Translations under genes and position numbers: made by a program
Shown here: positions 1-12,225 of the stretch, piece after piece
How the letters are laid out: each line of letters opens with the position of its first letter
How positions within the stretch are numbered: the first letter of the stretch is position 1
Origin: Cheiracanthium punctorium
Lineage: Eukaryota > Arthropoda > Arachnida > Araneae > Cheiracanthiidae
Length of the DNA: 64,000 nucleotides
Direction of reading: 5' to 3'
Assembly (NCBI GenBank): GCA_038373885.1
Contig: JAWZYV010017538.1
Coordinates: forward strand, 1,054,001 to 1,118,000
The notes under the pieces: model-generated
Told to the model about the DNA's origin: nothing
What the model saw: the letters and a program-made list of their open reading frames with translations, nothing else
Databases searched by the model: none

Positions 1-945
1 GCATTCAGATATCGATGTATACGAATTTTCATGACTATCGGCTGGACAGTCCTGAAGTTCATGTGTTGACGCGACATCTAGTGGCAAGTTATAGGAAAAT
101 GGATAGCGCCAAACTCTTCCCCGTGTTCAAACATCTATGTATACCTATTTTCATAGCGATCATTTGCACAGTCAAGAAGTGATACACTGCAGGGCCATCC
201 AGTGGTTCAATAAAGTAATGATTTGCTACAGCGCCGTCAAGTGGCGAGTTATAGCAAAATAGATATCGCCAAAATATTCTCATTGTTGAAATAGCTATGT
301 ATACTGATTTTCATAGCGACCGTGTTCAACTATCTATGTATACCAATTTTCATAACGATCATTTGCACAGTCAAGAAGTGATACACTGCAGGGCCATCTA
401 GTAGTTAATTAAAGTAATGATTTGCTACAGCGCCGTCAAGTGGCGAGTTATAGCAAAATAGATATCGCCAAAATATTCTCATTGTTCAAATAGCTATGTA
501 TACTGATTTTCATAGCGACCGTTTGAATGGTCAAGAATTTGGCCTGCTGCAGCGTCATCTAGTGGCGACTTAAAATAATAATGCATTGCAGTGTCATCTA
601 GTGGTGAGTAACATCAAAAGGAACGCAGTTAGAATATATTCTTCGTGCTCAAATGTGTAAGTATAAAAAAATTTTGCCGATCGGTCGAACGGTATAGAAG
701 TTGATGCTTTTCAGCGCCATTTAGCGGCAAGTTACAGAAATATGGATAGTGAAAAATACTCTCCGTGTTCTAATATTCGCGTGTACCAAATTTCATCGAA
801 ATCGGTTGGACGATATTCGCATAGCAAACGGCTAAACGGAATAGAATTCGACGTTCTGCTGCGCCACCTGGTGGCAAGTTAGAGGAAAACGGATAGCATA
901 AAAAGCTTCTCCATGATAAAAGACTTAGGTGAACCAAATTTCATG
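1..945. repeat. Degenerate satellite array with a 199-bp higher-order unit
   Basis: The left edge of the window is an array of related units of roughly 120-160 bp. Each unit runs through a 'CATCTAGTGGCGAGTTA'-like block, an 'ATAGATATCGCC' block and a 'CTATGTATAC...TTTTCATAGCGA' block. The word CTATGTATAC starts at 135, 295, 334 and 494, so two units are combined in a 199-bp higher-order repeat (135 to 334, 295 to 494). Units after about 540 are more diverged but keep the 'CGCCATTTAGCGGC' and 'AAATTTCATCGAAATCGGTTGG' words. The array probably continues left of the window. No coding potential was seen. Confidence 0.85.
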
Positions 946-1779
946 GTGCAACGGTGCTGGAGTTTCTCAACCTCATACACTCATACCAACATTCATTTTT
1001 ATCTATAACCAGTGTATCTATAACCTCAAATAAAATCCAGTTTCAAATCTAAGCCTCGCCAAAGTGCCAACATACGCCATTTTGCAAGCGTTTTTTCAGG
1101 AAATCATTCGAAGCATTGACTTAGCAGCAATAATATATGGGAAATGGTTCGACCGCGAAAAAGTAAAGCAAGCCTTTATTTGAAAAGTTGAATCCCTTAA
1201 TACAGCCGAATTTTTTAAAATTATCAACTATAACGTGTTTTATTCATCATTACTCCGATGTACTAAATGAGAAGATTTCAATTTTCTGAAATTTGGCGGA
1301 ATTCTGGAGATAGATCAATTGAAATCCCTTAATAACTGCATTATTTCTTCACGGATCATTAAAATTTAACGCTGTATTCTAATAAAACCTTTGCACTTGT
1401 TTTCAAAAATCTATTTCCTTAAGCTCTCAATAAATTGCGCCAAGCCGAAATCTGTGCAAACCGCTAGAACTCACTTTCACAAAATCGGCATTTAAGCCAT
1501 TTTATTTTTTCGCCAAACTAAAATAATTTACCTATTAGCCTCGGAAATCTTCAATTCTTATTGTTTTGCGTGTAAAGCATTACATTCCTGCTCTGATTTC
1601 CCATGCACACGATATTATAATTTAAAAAAAATAACCTTACGAATATAAACTAACAAAAAAAATCATTATTATTCTTTTATTTTTACTTTGAGAATTTAAA
1701 ACATTTTATTCGGCAAAATCGCCACACATGGCAACCACGATCCTTATTTCACACTTTTTCCACTACAGGGGTTACAATT
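946..1779. other. AT-rich spacer, nothing recognised
   Basis: Unique-looking AT-rich DNA with short A and T runs. I see no open reading frame of note, no inverted repeat and no RNA gene signature. Confidence 0.6.
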
Positions 1780-2010
1780 ACGGAAAGATTTTTGCGTGAA
1801 GAGCATAAAAAATCTCTTAAATTCCGGGAACGGGTGGACTTTCAAAGTTTTAAAGTGGACTATGAGTTATTCTATATTATTTTACATATCTGTACTAAAT
1901 TTCAGGCCGATAGGTCCATTTTTGTGGATTTGTATACGAATCAAATCCACAAACAAACAAACAAACAAACAAACAGAATTTCATTTTTATTTATAAGATA
2001 TATATATATT
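1780..2010 (+). mobile_element. Probable 3' tail of a non-LTR retrotransposon
   Basis: The stretch ends in a (CAAA)n run followed by an AT-rich 'ATTTATAAGATATATATATA' terminus. It is preceded by a 'TTTCAGGCCGATAGGTCC' block of the kind often found near the 3' ends of arthropod RTE-like elements. There is no reverse transcriptase reading frame, so this is at most a 5'-truncated or SINE-like remnant. The assignment rests on general resemblance of the tail, and the left limit is approximate. Confidence 0.4.
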
Positions 2011-5000
2011 TCTTTTTTCCCCCTTAAACCTATGTTACCCATTTTTGGTTGAAATGCAGCCTACCCAGCAAAATCATAGGCTTGTCCGCCGATCTCTACC
2101 GCAAGTTCAGAAAGCCGTGAACCGAAACCTTTCGCGTAGTGCTTTGACTCTACTGGAAAAAAAATATCCACGCTGTCGTCAATTTATCATCAGATGGAAC
2201 CAACTAAATTATTGATAGGGAGCTGTACCATGCCTGCGACCGTGAAATTTCAGCTTAGAACCCTACCGACCAGACGCTTCCGCAACAGCAAAACAAAAAC
2301 ACAGGTTTCCCATGTCCGTCACTCAATCCATCCGTCAACAAGACGGGCTCTTTTACCGACATTGTTTGTCTATTATTTTCTTAAATCCTTATTTTACCTT
2401 CCTTCTTAAAAATTCCCTCCTCGTTTGTGCTCAAAATGAAAGACAAGAGAGTTCACACGATTATGCACCCCTTTGAGGAAGGCCGGTAGTTCTGTTATGG
2501 TTTCCGTGGAAACGTACAACACGACGTTATTGAGTGTGTGCCTTGCCCATCCTGAAGCCGAGGCCTAAGCTGGCGTGACTAGGCCGAACACTGCCCCCTT
2601 CTCCAAACACGCGAGGCAGCGGTTAAAGGACTCCCAACTGCCGCCAAACGAACAATGTTCATTGTTAACATAATGCCAAAAAATTTCAGCACTAAAAATC
2701 TATTTAGAATATTTTTATTACCACTTGCCGAAAACACAGAACTTTTCAATAGGAAAATTAACTTCCTGTTTCACTAAACTATGTGGTTCAATTAAACATT
2801 TAAAGTAATTTTGAATCCAGCGTCTGGTAAAACAAGCATTCAAAAACAATGGTAAAGTTGACGGGGTACACCGTTCCCTACTTTTTTTTTATGAACTTAT
2901 GTGCTTCCCTTTACTTTTTGTTTTCAGTAGTAGTATTATATTCAAAACATTTTTAAGGATATAAAAATTTTCATTCTGATTCTTAGTCGGAATGAAAATT
3001 AAGAGATTTTTTAAATCCCTAAAAGAGACATTAAAGGCTTAAATACACGCGCGGAATTTCCTCAGGGTTTGGCCCAAAATTTTCAAGGCTTGAGGAATTT
3101 TCCAACGTATGGGGCGGTTTCCTTAAAGTCACAGAGGAAGCAAAAAGCCAAAGTATCCCGAACGAAATTTAATTCTTTTTGGACGTAAGACAGGACTTTC
3201 CCGATCAAGTACGTGTGCGATTAAGGCTCAGTCGTTCTGGAGCATTTTGTTTCATTTTATCAGTCATGTTTCGCGAATTTTTAGTTGAATTTATCCAAGA
3301 GTATTAGAATATATGTTCCAAAGATTAACATGACCAAAGTAAAAGGATGTTGCATACACACTGCTAGATACACGAATCTGGTCTAAAAATTTAAAGGATT
3401 CTCAGCAAAAACAAAACTTGTCCAAAAATCTAAAAAAAAATGGCCTATTGGTGCTATCTTTTAGTCCTCGGTTGATCCTTCAACGCCCTGAAACCGAATT
3501 ACTGAAAACAGAAACATGTCCTTGTTAATAGAAAATTACCACAGCTGTAAGGAAACAATACTTGTCGAGGAAGTTCTTTCATCTTCCTGAGAACACGGAA
3601 TTTGGACAAGCGCAAGTAGGCGGCAAACGTTACCCTCTGTGAAGGGATAGACGAATTGACGACCAATCCCAAGTTGGGACTCAAACACCAAGCTCATGAT
3701 CGTAGGGAAATCGTTAGGAAAATAATTAGCACTCTTCAAAGAAATTTTAGTTAACTCTATCGGTATTGCATCTAAAACCTCTGGATGAGAAAAGCTTCAG
3801 ACTTTCATTTGCGTTAGAGGTATTGTTTTTCTTTCAGAAGAAATATTTCTGAGCTTACGACTGGTGTAATTGGGTGGGATTTTTGGTATTTCTAGCACAA
3901 GTTTTAGTCCTCCTCCCTTCTCACAAGGCTTGCGTATTCTTGCAATAAAAGTCTAATTTTTCCAGAGGGGAATTTCAATACTACCTAATCTTGCAATAAA
4001 AATGTATTTCTTTGAATTCAACGTAAAAAAAAAAAAACTATTTTTACGTAGGATTAATTTTTACTAACCCAATATATAACGACATTAATTTCTGGATCTT
4101 TTAAAAAATATGCATTGCCTGAATGCAAAATTTTTTAAAAAATAATGAAAACAATAATTTCTATGGCATCAATCTCATGTTCACAAAGTAATAACGACAA
4201 CTACATCGGAATCCGGTTTTAATTTTAAATATACATTATAGAAATAAAAACTGTAAAATGGATATTCAAGACTTAAAGTAGCGTAAAACTTCCTAGAAAA
4301 ATTGGTTTGACTTGTAGCAGTATTTGTGGGACACTTAGCATTTTAATATTCTGATCCTAGTGGATTAAGGTCAATTCTCCAAAACTATTTCAAGTATACA
4401 TTTTTATGATTTTTTTCCATGGTCAAGTTATTCGATAAGCTTCCTAAACACGTTGATGAATTAGCTAAAGCATGAACAAAAGAGAATATTACTTTCCTAA
4501 TCTTTCGCTAATTCATAAGAAATTCGATAATGTTAGAAACAGTTTACAGCAATGAATTTCAGTAGATTTTCAGTACACGAAACCCATCTTCATAGGTTTA
4601 AAGTTATAAGAAATCATTCAAGAGTCATTAAGAGTTATAAGAAATCATTCAATATTTTTTTGAGGAATCCAACTGCAAAAAAATTTATAGTATACATTTA
4701 CGACTACAAACGGTAAATCTGCAATACTTACAAAGCATTAAGGAAAATATTTTAAAAACATACGGTATTTTGCAATATTTCTTTCAGCATTTAGCGTTGT
4801 TTCACATAACTGGTTAGTTTTCAAAGCTGTTGAAAAATACTGTGACGAGTGTCGCTTTTTTAAAAAGTCAGCCATAAAAGTATATCAGGGAGGGTATGAG
4901 TACATAGTAGGTAATTATACATATAATGAAAGTTTATTTACTGTTACAGTGGACTTATGCTTTCCAAGAAAGCTCACGTAAGTAAAAATTTCGCTTTCTG

Positions 5001-5812
5001 AGATAGGATACGACTTTTTGAAACGCACATTCAGTCACTTTAGGCACTTAAAAATACACCTCAAACCTTTTTATACCATTCTCTAACTGCGAATTACCAT
5101 ATTTTGCATAAAGTAATAAATAAAGTCAGGTTTAGACTGGAAGATTTTGGGTGCTTCCACCTTCTGTGATGCTACGAGAGCTGAAATACCGTTCACTGAT
5201 TGGCTTTCTTCTTCAGTAACAAATCAGGAAGATGATACTTACCCCTCGCACTACGCATTTCTATTTGTGCTTCTTACTGCTGGCTAAAAATGCCATGTTG
5301 CGGACGAGGAGGTCGCGTTAGTTGTGAGATGAGTCCATTATATTATTATTTGCTATAGAAAGAGCGGAAAGAAGCATGTGTCAGATTACTATGTTCTTAA
5401 TTTTTATGTCACTCGTTCTTTATTATGTTTACAAACACACTGTGTCGGCTATGGTTACCTTTGGGACTGCATCAAAACTATTTTCTATATAATATTCCTC
5501 TCAAAAATGTACTTGTATTACCATTCAAACTTTTTCGTGAAATAGCAATAGCGTCTATTTTGAGAGAGTTTGTTGAATTGAATTTGTTTGTTGAATTAAT
5601 TCAAATAAAATTTAGCGATTAAATAGTGCTTAAAATTAAACAGACCTAAAATATCGTTCCTTTCTAAAATCACTGCTAAGTTTTGTTAGTGTATTGACCG
5701 AATGAAAGCCGAAAGAGCGCTTTGATATTTTATTCCTTAATGATTTTTTTTTTTGCCAAATTAATTCAATTGGAATTAGAATTATGAAATTTTAAATTCA
5801 TTCCGTTTCATT
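2011..5812. other. Long spacer without recognised genes
   Basis: Mostly AT-rich DNA. A patch of more balanced composition lies at about 2440-2640. A short inverted repeat sits near 2969-2999 (TTTTCATTC / GAATGAAAA). A 19-bp word (GTTATAAGAAATCATTCAA) occurs twice near 4600-4650. Short open frames at 3499-3739 on the minus strand overlap each other and show no recognisable motif. I found no exon, RNA gene or transposon end that I can defend. Confidence 0.55.
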
Positions 5813-6430
5813 GATTCCTTTTTCATGTGACTGACTAACTGGGTAAAAAAAAAAAAAAAAAAAAAAAGCACTTATCTTTGTTTTCATGGGATGTAACCAG
5901 CCCTTTTCATATGACTGACAGGAAGAAATGAAAAGAGAGTTTTTTAATTTTTAAGTGATTCCTCTTTATATATGACTGACTGAGTAAACATGAAAAGAGA
6001 TAGTTATATATATATATATTTGTTTGTTTTTTCACTGATGCTTTTCTCATCACATGACTGGCTGAATAAAAATGAAAATGGGGTTATCTTTATTTTTCAC
6101 TGATTCTTTTATTATATAGAAAGACTGCCTGGGTAGAAATGAAGAGTTATTTATTTATTTCACTGATTCCTTTCTCAAATGATTGACTGGGTAAAAATGG
6201 AAAAAAAATTATGTTTTTTTTTCACTGATTCCTTTGTCATGACTGACTGGGTAAAAAATTAGAAAAAGAAATTATCTTTTTTTTCCCTACTGATTCCTTT
6301 CTTATGTAACTCATCGGGTAAAAGGTAAAAATGAAGAGACAGAGTCATCTTTATTTATTTATTTATTTATTTATTTTCACTATTTCCTTTCTCATATGAG
6401 TAACTGGGTAGAAATAAAAAGAGAGTTATG
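5813..6430. repeat. Degenerate ~75-bp minisatellite
   Basis: About eight or nine tandem units share the pattern 'CACTGATTCCTTTCTCAT', 'GACTGACTGGGTA', 'AAATGAAAAGAGAGTTAT', and a T-rich stretch. Unit length drifts around 65-90 bp because the T-rich and A-rich segments expand and shrink. It includes a pure A run near 5846-5868, a TA run near 6004-6019 and an (ATTT)n run near 6348-6378. The copies are mutated enough to be old. Confidence 0.8.
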
Positions 6431-6939
6431 TTTCCCTCCTCCCTTTGGATACATACCATTTTTCTCAAAGGATTATACTCATAGTTCTGAAATTAGTTAT
6501 TCAGGATCATTCATTTTTCTGTAATATTGAAATTTATTAGCAGATTTATTGGATTAAAATTAAAATTAAAATATATTTCGTCATGTATGCAAAAGTTTTC
6601 GTTAATTTTATTTTGTGAATTATTAATACAGAACTAGAAACATTTTCAAAAATAGCAATAATGATAATAATATTTTTCATTAACTCTTTTACTTTACTTA
6701 CATTGTACGTACTGGTTAAATTTTGTAATCGATATTTCACTTACTTACGCATCTTCAATTAAACTAAAATTTTGTATACTGATTTATCTTAGCTAGCAAA
6801 ACATAAATGAATCATAAAATGTTTTAAGAAGTTTTAGTGCATGCTAATTACTATAGATTTATTTGAATCCCTGACAAAAGGAGATAACAGAAAGCTTATA
6901 GCTTCTTAAATTAACAAACAAGAATATTTTGAACTATTT

Positions 6940-7235
6940 CCATATTATTAACAAGTTAAACAATTAACTCTTTTTTAAATTTTTTAACTTATTTTTAATA
7001 TTATGACTCGTGGAACCACACACATTTCAAGTAAAATTTAAAATATTTTCCTATGAAAAAGTGTAATACTAAAAGGTAAGTAAATTTTCCGTCAAATTTA
7101 ACAAATTTTGCTGGCGGTATTTTGACAAAAAAAAATTTTAAAAATCTCCATGACTCTATAAAATGTTTGTTGATTCAATATTAGTCGGTTTAAATAACAC
7201 CAAAAAAATTCCAGTTTAAAGAATCATTCAAGTGA
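6940..7235 (+). repeat. Left copy of a ~290-bp local direct duplication
   Basis: This block and the block at 7605-7885 share a series of words in the same order: 'CATATTATTAAC', 'AGTTAAACAATTAA', 'ACATTTCAAGTAAAATTTAAAAT', 'AAATTTAACAAATTTT' and a terminal 'TCAAG'. They are about 660 bp apart and diverged by substitutions and small indels. This suggests an old local duplication or two copies of one unclassified dispersed repeat. Confidence 0.6.
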
Positions 7236-7394
7236 AATGATATCATTATTATGTCCAAAAAGATGGCATTCTAATATCACGAATTGAAAATTTCTTTAAA
7301 AATTTAAGAATTTAACATGTATAGTTAAAAAATTATGTCACCCCTGGATTTTTTTGCGTATTTGTAATTTTCTCCACGATGCAATTTCAAAAAT

Positions 7395-7469
7395 ACGAAT
7401 TAAAGGTTCGATGAACGTTACGAATTAAAGGTTCGATGAACGTTACGAATTAAAGGTTCGATGAACGTT
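7395..7469 (+). repeat. Perfect 3 x 25-bp tandem repeat
   Basis: Three identical units beginning ACGAATTAAAGGTTCGATGA run head to tail at 7395-7419, 7420-7444 and 7445-7469. There are no spacers between them, so it is not a CRISPR array. Identity of the units indicates a young expansion between the two older duplicated blocks at 6940 and 7605. Confidence 0.95.
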
Positions 7470-7604
7470 TTATTTCCTTTTCGCATTTAATATGAAAAAG
7501 ACAAAAGTTGTCACTATAGTAATGAATATTTCGTTATGAATTTGAATAAAAGTATGCATGTAAAAGAATATTTTTTAAAAAGTTCCTTTTAACAATGAAC
7601 TCAT

Positions 7605-7885
7605 GAAATTATTTTCATATTATTAACTAGTTAAACAATTAATTCTTTTTTTTAATTTTTAAACAGTATTTTTAGTAAATCCTCATAGACCCACATACAT
7701 TTCAAGTAAAATTTAAAATCTTTTGCTCTTTAAAAGAACTTTCATTAAATTTAACAAATTTTTCTGGCGCTACTTCGCATGAAATAATTTTCTTTAAATC
7801 AATAAAATTTTATTGATTAAACATTATTCAGTTCAAATAACGTGAATCAAATTTCAAAATCAACAAAATTTTTCAAGTTAACAAA
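7605..7885 (+). repeat. Right copy of a ~290-bp local direct duplication
   Basis: Partner of the block at 6940-7235. The shared words occur in the same order, including 'TTCAAGTAAAATTTAAAAT', 'AAATTTAACAAATTT' and 'CTGGCG'. No terminal inverted repeat was evident at either edge, so the boundary positions are approximate. Confidence 0.6.
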
Positions 7886-10635
7886 ACTTTTTTTCCGTTA
7901 AAGAAAATGTATTAGATAAGCAGTTGCATTCAATAAAATTCTCGGCTTACCTAGTTCTTCATTTCCTACGCTCGTCCAAAAGAATACCTGTACAGATAAT
8001 GTTTTTCTTTGACTATAAGAAAACAAAACTGCACAAGCATTCTTTTAGCAGCAGTTCCATCACCATGAACAATACTTCAATTTTAAAAGAAGCATGCTTC
8101 ATGTTCACCTGAAGAAGCTTGAGTTTCAGCATTTTCTTTCCGAATTTTCTACATAACAGTACTAAAAATGGAATATAATAAAAAGTAGAGAAAAGTTAAA
8201 CAGCTAAGTAACTTATCCAATTTCAGAACATACACATCTTCTAATGTTCAACATAATATGGTTATTTTTACTTTAACGCTGTACAAAATAAATTCTATTT
8301 TGCGAATTTCAATTTCCTTTTTTTAAACTTTCAATTTCGAGGGAAAAAATTAGCAGATTTAATTATGCGAGATTCTCTCTCAATGCGGAATGCATTAATA
8401 TTAATTAGTAATACTGCCTACACGACACTTTTATTCTGCGTAACTTGAATTAGATTAATTAATTTACGTATTTATTTATTTATTTTGAGTAGTTTAATGT
8501 TTACAGGTATAGAAATAGTGTTATCTCATTTGTACGGATATGGGTACAGATACAGATCTTTATTTTATTAACAGATACCGATACAGATATTGACTGAATG
8601 GCTATTAGTCATTGATTCTAACGGTAGAGATGTGCCATATTACTTACAGTGTTCAATAAACATGAAAACTCTAGCTGGTGTGAGAGCTACAAGTAGATAG
8701 TAAAATAAATGCAATAATACTGTATATAATATTTATTTTAAATGATAAATATATTTTGTGTACAATTAATTAAATATGAACCATTCTTTTGTTTCTTTAA
8801 TTTTAAACTATTTTAAAAGTTTGCTTTCAACAAAAGCACAAGATAATTATGATCTAAATATTCAACTGTTTAGTTTTGCAAAGATAAAGAAATTTTAATT
8901 TTTAAATTGAGATAATGTTAGTAATTTACAGCACTGCTGATATGGGTAACACTAGGTTAGAAGTACAAAAAATGTAGAATCCTTACAAGCACACTGAAAA
9001 AAAAGTAAAACGAAAGACCTTTTAAAAAACGTTTAGAAAAATGTTCGAAAACGGCAATTCGGAAAATATCCAAGATTGTTATAGAGAAAAGAATGACATC
9101 ATGCTTCTACATGACTCATCAGAGAATGAAAGAAATTCTATTTTAAAATTAAACTAAATCAGTCCATATAAACACGATTTGTTAGGAAACAAAGTCATCA
9201 CCTTCTTTGTTGCCATTGTTGACGAAATCAATTTTCCAGGCCAAGAAACCCATGTCAGTTAAAAATAATAATAAAATGGCTGTATTGTTCCTGAAAATTC
9301 GACTTAGTTTCCGGGTTAGTAGCGTAAAAGTCCACTATGTATGGAAAGTTCTTGTAAACAATCCAGTTGACAGAGCGAAACACAAATTTTATTGGTTCTA
9401 GAAAGTCAACAAACAATCTTCAATGCATAGTCCACAGAAATCAATAAGCAATAGCGTGCTTTATAACAGTCAGTTTAACACAGAAGCTTTCTCAGATGCT
9501 GTATTTCTCACACAGTGAAATCCTTCCACAGGCTGAAATTCAGTGGAAATTCTCGAGAAAAACTCTCATCTGCTCCTCAGCATACAACAATAAAGTATTC
9601 ATAAACGGCATTCAAAAATAAGTTTCTCAAAAAGAGCAAGAAACGTTGCTTATACTACCTCAGTACACAGCTTATGGGCTCAGCAGAATAATGTTTTTCA
9701 TGCAAGCGACAGTGAACTACTCTGAACAGAACTACTGGGACGTGATCTGGCCTTCTCATATAGTCTCTCCGAAATTTCTAGCACTCTCGCAATAATTCCC
9801 TATTCGGGAGCATTTCCTATTTTTCGCGTACATTGATGACGTAATACTAATGTTATTGCGTAATGCCCATACAAAACGCAAGCATTACACGACCTGTTAA
9901 TAAAATCGCGTCAACCTTGGCAAATGTTAGCGAAAAATTGCAAAATTTGGCAACAAAAATAATTCACCCAAACTGAAGTCAGCTAAGCGATATTGCCAGT
10001 ACTTCGTGAGAATTCGAGAAAATCCTATGTTAAACAATGGGGATACAGAAAACTCCTTGCGTTCTACTTAACCGATTTTTATGCAACTAAATGCGGATTT
10101 TAATTGTTTGACCCGTAGAATACGAATTTAAGACTATATTTCATCCCCGAAAAGCAGGTCACCCCAAAAATTTGGAAGAGTATAAATTTTCATACTCAGA
10201 AAAAGCAGATGGGTCTAGCGTTGACTTGGATGATATTGGAACTACTTTAACGCAATTAGATAATGGTTGTTTCAATGCACGACGAACATTTTGCCATACT
10301 TTCCCCCCATAAGATGGCAGGATACAATATAGAAGAGTGCTCTTCGGTGCTAAATTAGTCTTGGCGGGGACAGATTGGGGGATAAAATTTCATTTCGCAA
10401 ACTGAGAATATTTCTCTTTTAATAATTAAACAAAGACTTATATTTTTTTTCTCCAATAACAAAAAAATTATTTGAAGTCTGTCTGAAAAATAAATAAACT
10501 AAGAAATTTTGTGAATTAACTTTCTATAGCAGAAAATGCAAAATGTGTCCCATTATCCCCTGCACAGAAGTATTGAGTCTGTGCTTGCGTCCATAGTCCA
10601 GCGTAAGTTCAATTTCGTCACGTTGACAACACATT
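7886..10635. other. Long AT-rich spacer, nothing recognised
   Basis: AT-rich DNA with short poly-A and TTTA runs and scattered short open frames without recognisable motifs. Base composition becomes more balanced from about 9200 to 9900, but I could not find a convincing exon or transposon end there. Confidence 0.5.
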
Positions 10636-10643
10636 CTGGATAC

Positions 10644-11520
10644 CAGAGATGAGTTCGGGCTCATTTTGTTGAAGCCCGAGCCCGAGGGCTTTAGCTCGAG
10701 ATACCAAGCTCGATATTACTTAAGTCGGAGCCCGAGCCCAAACTTCAGGTTGTTCATAAATGAAAGTCCATTACTTCATTGATGATAGAACATGAAAAGT
10801 TTTGCTGCTTTGAGCAAATTAATGGTAAATATAGTAGCAAACTTTTAACGCACTTATTTATTTCCTTATTTCTTCCATGAATCACAATTTAACCCTTTGA
10901 GGAGCAACCCTTTCCCAATGCTGAAAAAAGGGCAGCCGTTACCATCGCTCGACTTAACTACCAGCAAGATGCCGGACGATCGAAACGTTCATCGCGGGCC
11001 ACAGATCTGCCGGCACAGCCAGCTGTCGTCAAAAAAGGGTCTCTAGATCTGTGGCCCGCGATGAACGTTTCGATCGGCCGCCATTTTGCTGGTAGTTAAG
11101 TGGAGCGATGGCAACGGCTGCCCTTTTTTCAGCATTGGGCAATCTATCCAGCTGTTCTCGCGTTCTTCCATTTTTCAGCAGATGTCAGTGCTGTTAAAAA
11201 TAACCGTGACAATTTTTTTACGGGAAATGACGTGCTAAAGAGTAAAGGATTCTCGTGGAGCTATGTCACCCACAACTATTTTTATAGAAATCCAATCTAT
11301 TCTTCGTGTCTGGCAACAGTCAAAACGTCAAGAGTTTGGTGTCCTCACGGCCTCACGGCGAGGACACCGCGCGTTAAAGGGTTAAGATGGGTTTTCAAGG
11401 GCTATGCTCAATAAATAAGAAATTTCTCATAAGCCCGATCCCGAACACAGTCGCGAATTACAGTGCCCGAGCCCTGTACGTAAGGGCTTTAGTACTCGGT
11501 CTGAACCCGTCCCATCTCCA
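10644..11520 (+). mobile_element. hAT-like MITE, family C copy 1 (split by a family A element)
   Basis: The element starts CAGAGATGAGTTCGGGCTC and ends GAACCCGTCCCATCTCCA. It is flanked by a perfect 8-bp target-site duplication CTGGATAC (10636-10643 and 11521-11528), the length expected for hAT transposons. Subterminal DNA is rich in GAGCCC words in inverted orientation. A family A TTAA element is inserted at 10893-11381; without it and its duplicated TTAA this copy would be about 384 bp. It matches the uninterrupted copy at 33891-34302. It has no transposase and is non-autonomous. Confidence 0.9.
10893..11381 (+). mobile_element. piggyBac-like foldback MITE, family A copy 1
   Basis: Bounded by TTAA on both sides (10889-10892 and 11382-11385), with termini CCCTTTGAGGAGCAACCC and CGCGTTAAAGGG. 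Inside are two long inverted arms. The left one runs from CCCAATGCTGAAAAAAGGGC to the loop near 11020-11030, and the right one runs back to GCCCTTTTTTCAGCATTGGG near 11139. A non-palindromic segment of about 230 bp leads to the right end. TTAA duplication and CCC...GGG ends are the piggyBac signature. It has no transposase. It sits inside the family C element, so it is the younger of the two. Confidence 0.92.
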
Positions 11521-11858
11521 CTGGATACTGCAAAAAACTTCGCTGGAAGCTATTCTGTTCCGTGATACCGGTAATTAAACCATACCGCCCTTTCTGCCGA
11601 GAGACAAAAGGACTCGCCTCTCCTATATCTTCTCTGCTTACGATTGGGCGTGCTCACACTACTTCAGGTGATGACACAGTTCGACCTTCGGATCTCCGTA
11701 TAGCGGTGACGGGGTTAAAAGGATTGTTGACATTTTGGAGGGAAATTCGATGTCTCTCTCCGTGCGGGATATTTATCCTGAAGCAGTTTGTTTTCGATGG
11801 ATGAGAACAAACAATTTCGTGGTCTATTAAACACATTAAAGCGAAATATAAACTTCAA

Positions 11859-12072
11859 CCCTTTGAAGCGCAACCATTTACCATGGCTGAAAAAAGGGCA
11901 GCCGTTGCCATCGCTCGATTTAACTACCAGCAACATGGCGGTCGATCGAATCCCCCTTCGCGTGCCACAGATCGAGACTATTTTTGACACAGCTGGCTGT
12001 GGGCCGTCGCATAGCCAGCTGTGTCAAATCAAGAGATGGCAACGGCTGCCCTTTTTTCAGCATTGGGCAGTC
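11859..12072 (+). mobile_element. Family A copy 2, 3' truncated
   Basis: The copy starts with CCCTTTGAAGCGCAACC, preceded by TCAA rather than TTAA. The left hairpin arm and loop are present. The right arm is internally shortened: the sequence goes from GTCAAATCAAGAG directly to ATGGCAACGGCTGCCC. Similarity stops after CAGCATTGGGCAG, and the usual right end (GTTAAAGGG) was not found. Small open frames across this copy are by-products of the repeat. Confidence 0.85.
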
Positions 12073-12117
12073 ACTGGCCGTGATCTGCGTATATGTGTTT
12101 ACAATGATGTGTGCTTA

Positions 12118-12225
12118 CCCTAGTAGCACAACTAGTACAAAAACGTTCAAATTACGTTGGAAACACGTTTTTTGACGTTAAGAAACGTGTTTTAAATGTC
12201 TTTTGGACTAATTGTGCTACTAGGG
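12118..12225. mobile_element. Small 108-bp MITE
   Basis: A compact inverted-repeat element with ends CCCTAGTAGCACAACTAGT and ACTAATTGTGCTACTAGGG. The arms extend inward imperfectly through ACGTT / AACGT words. It is flanked by TA-containing sequence (TTA on the left, TAT on the right), so the duplication is either TA or unresolved. It does not code for protein. The superfamily is not assigned. Confidence 0.8.

Noticed and set aside
3499..3739. Overlapping minus-strand frames with a GTTTGAGTCCCAAC word
   Set aside because: The word resembles a B box but no A box lies at the right distance, and the two overlapping frames carry no recognisable motif.
7395..7469. CRISPR-like array
   Set aside because: The three 25-bp units touch each other with no spacers, and the window is eukaryotic.
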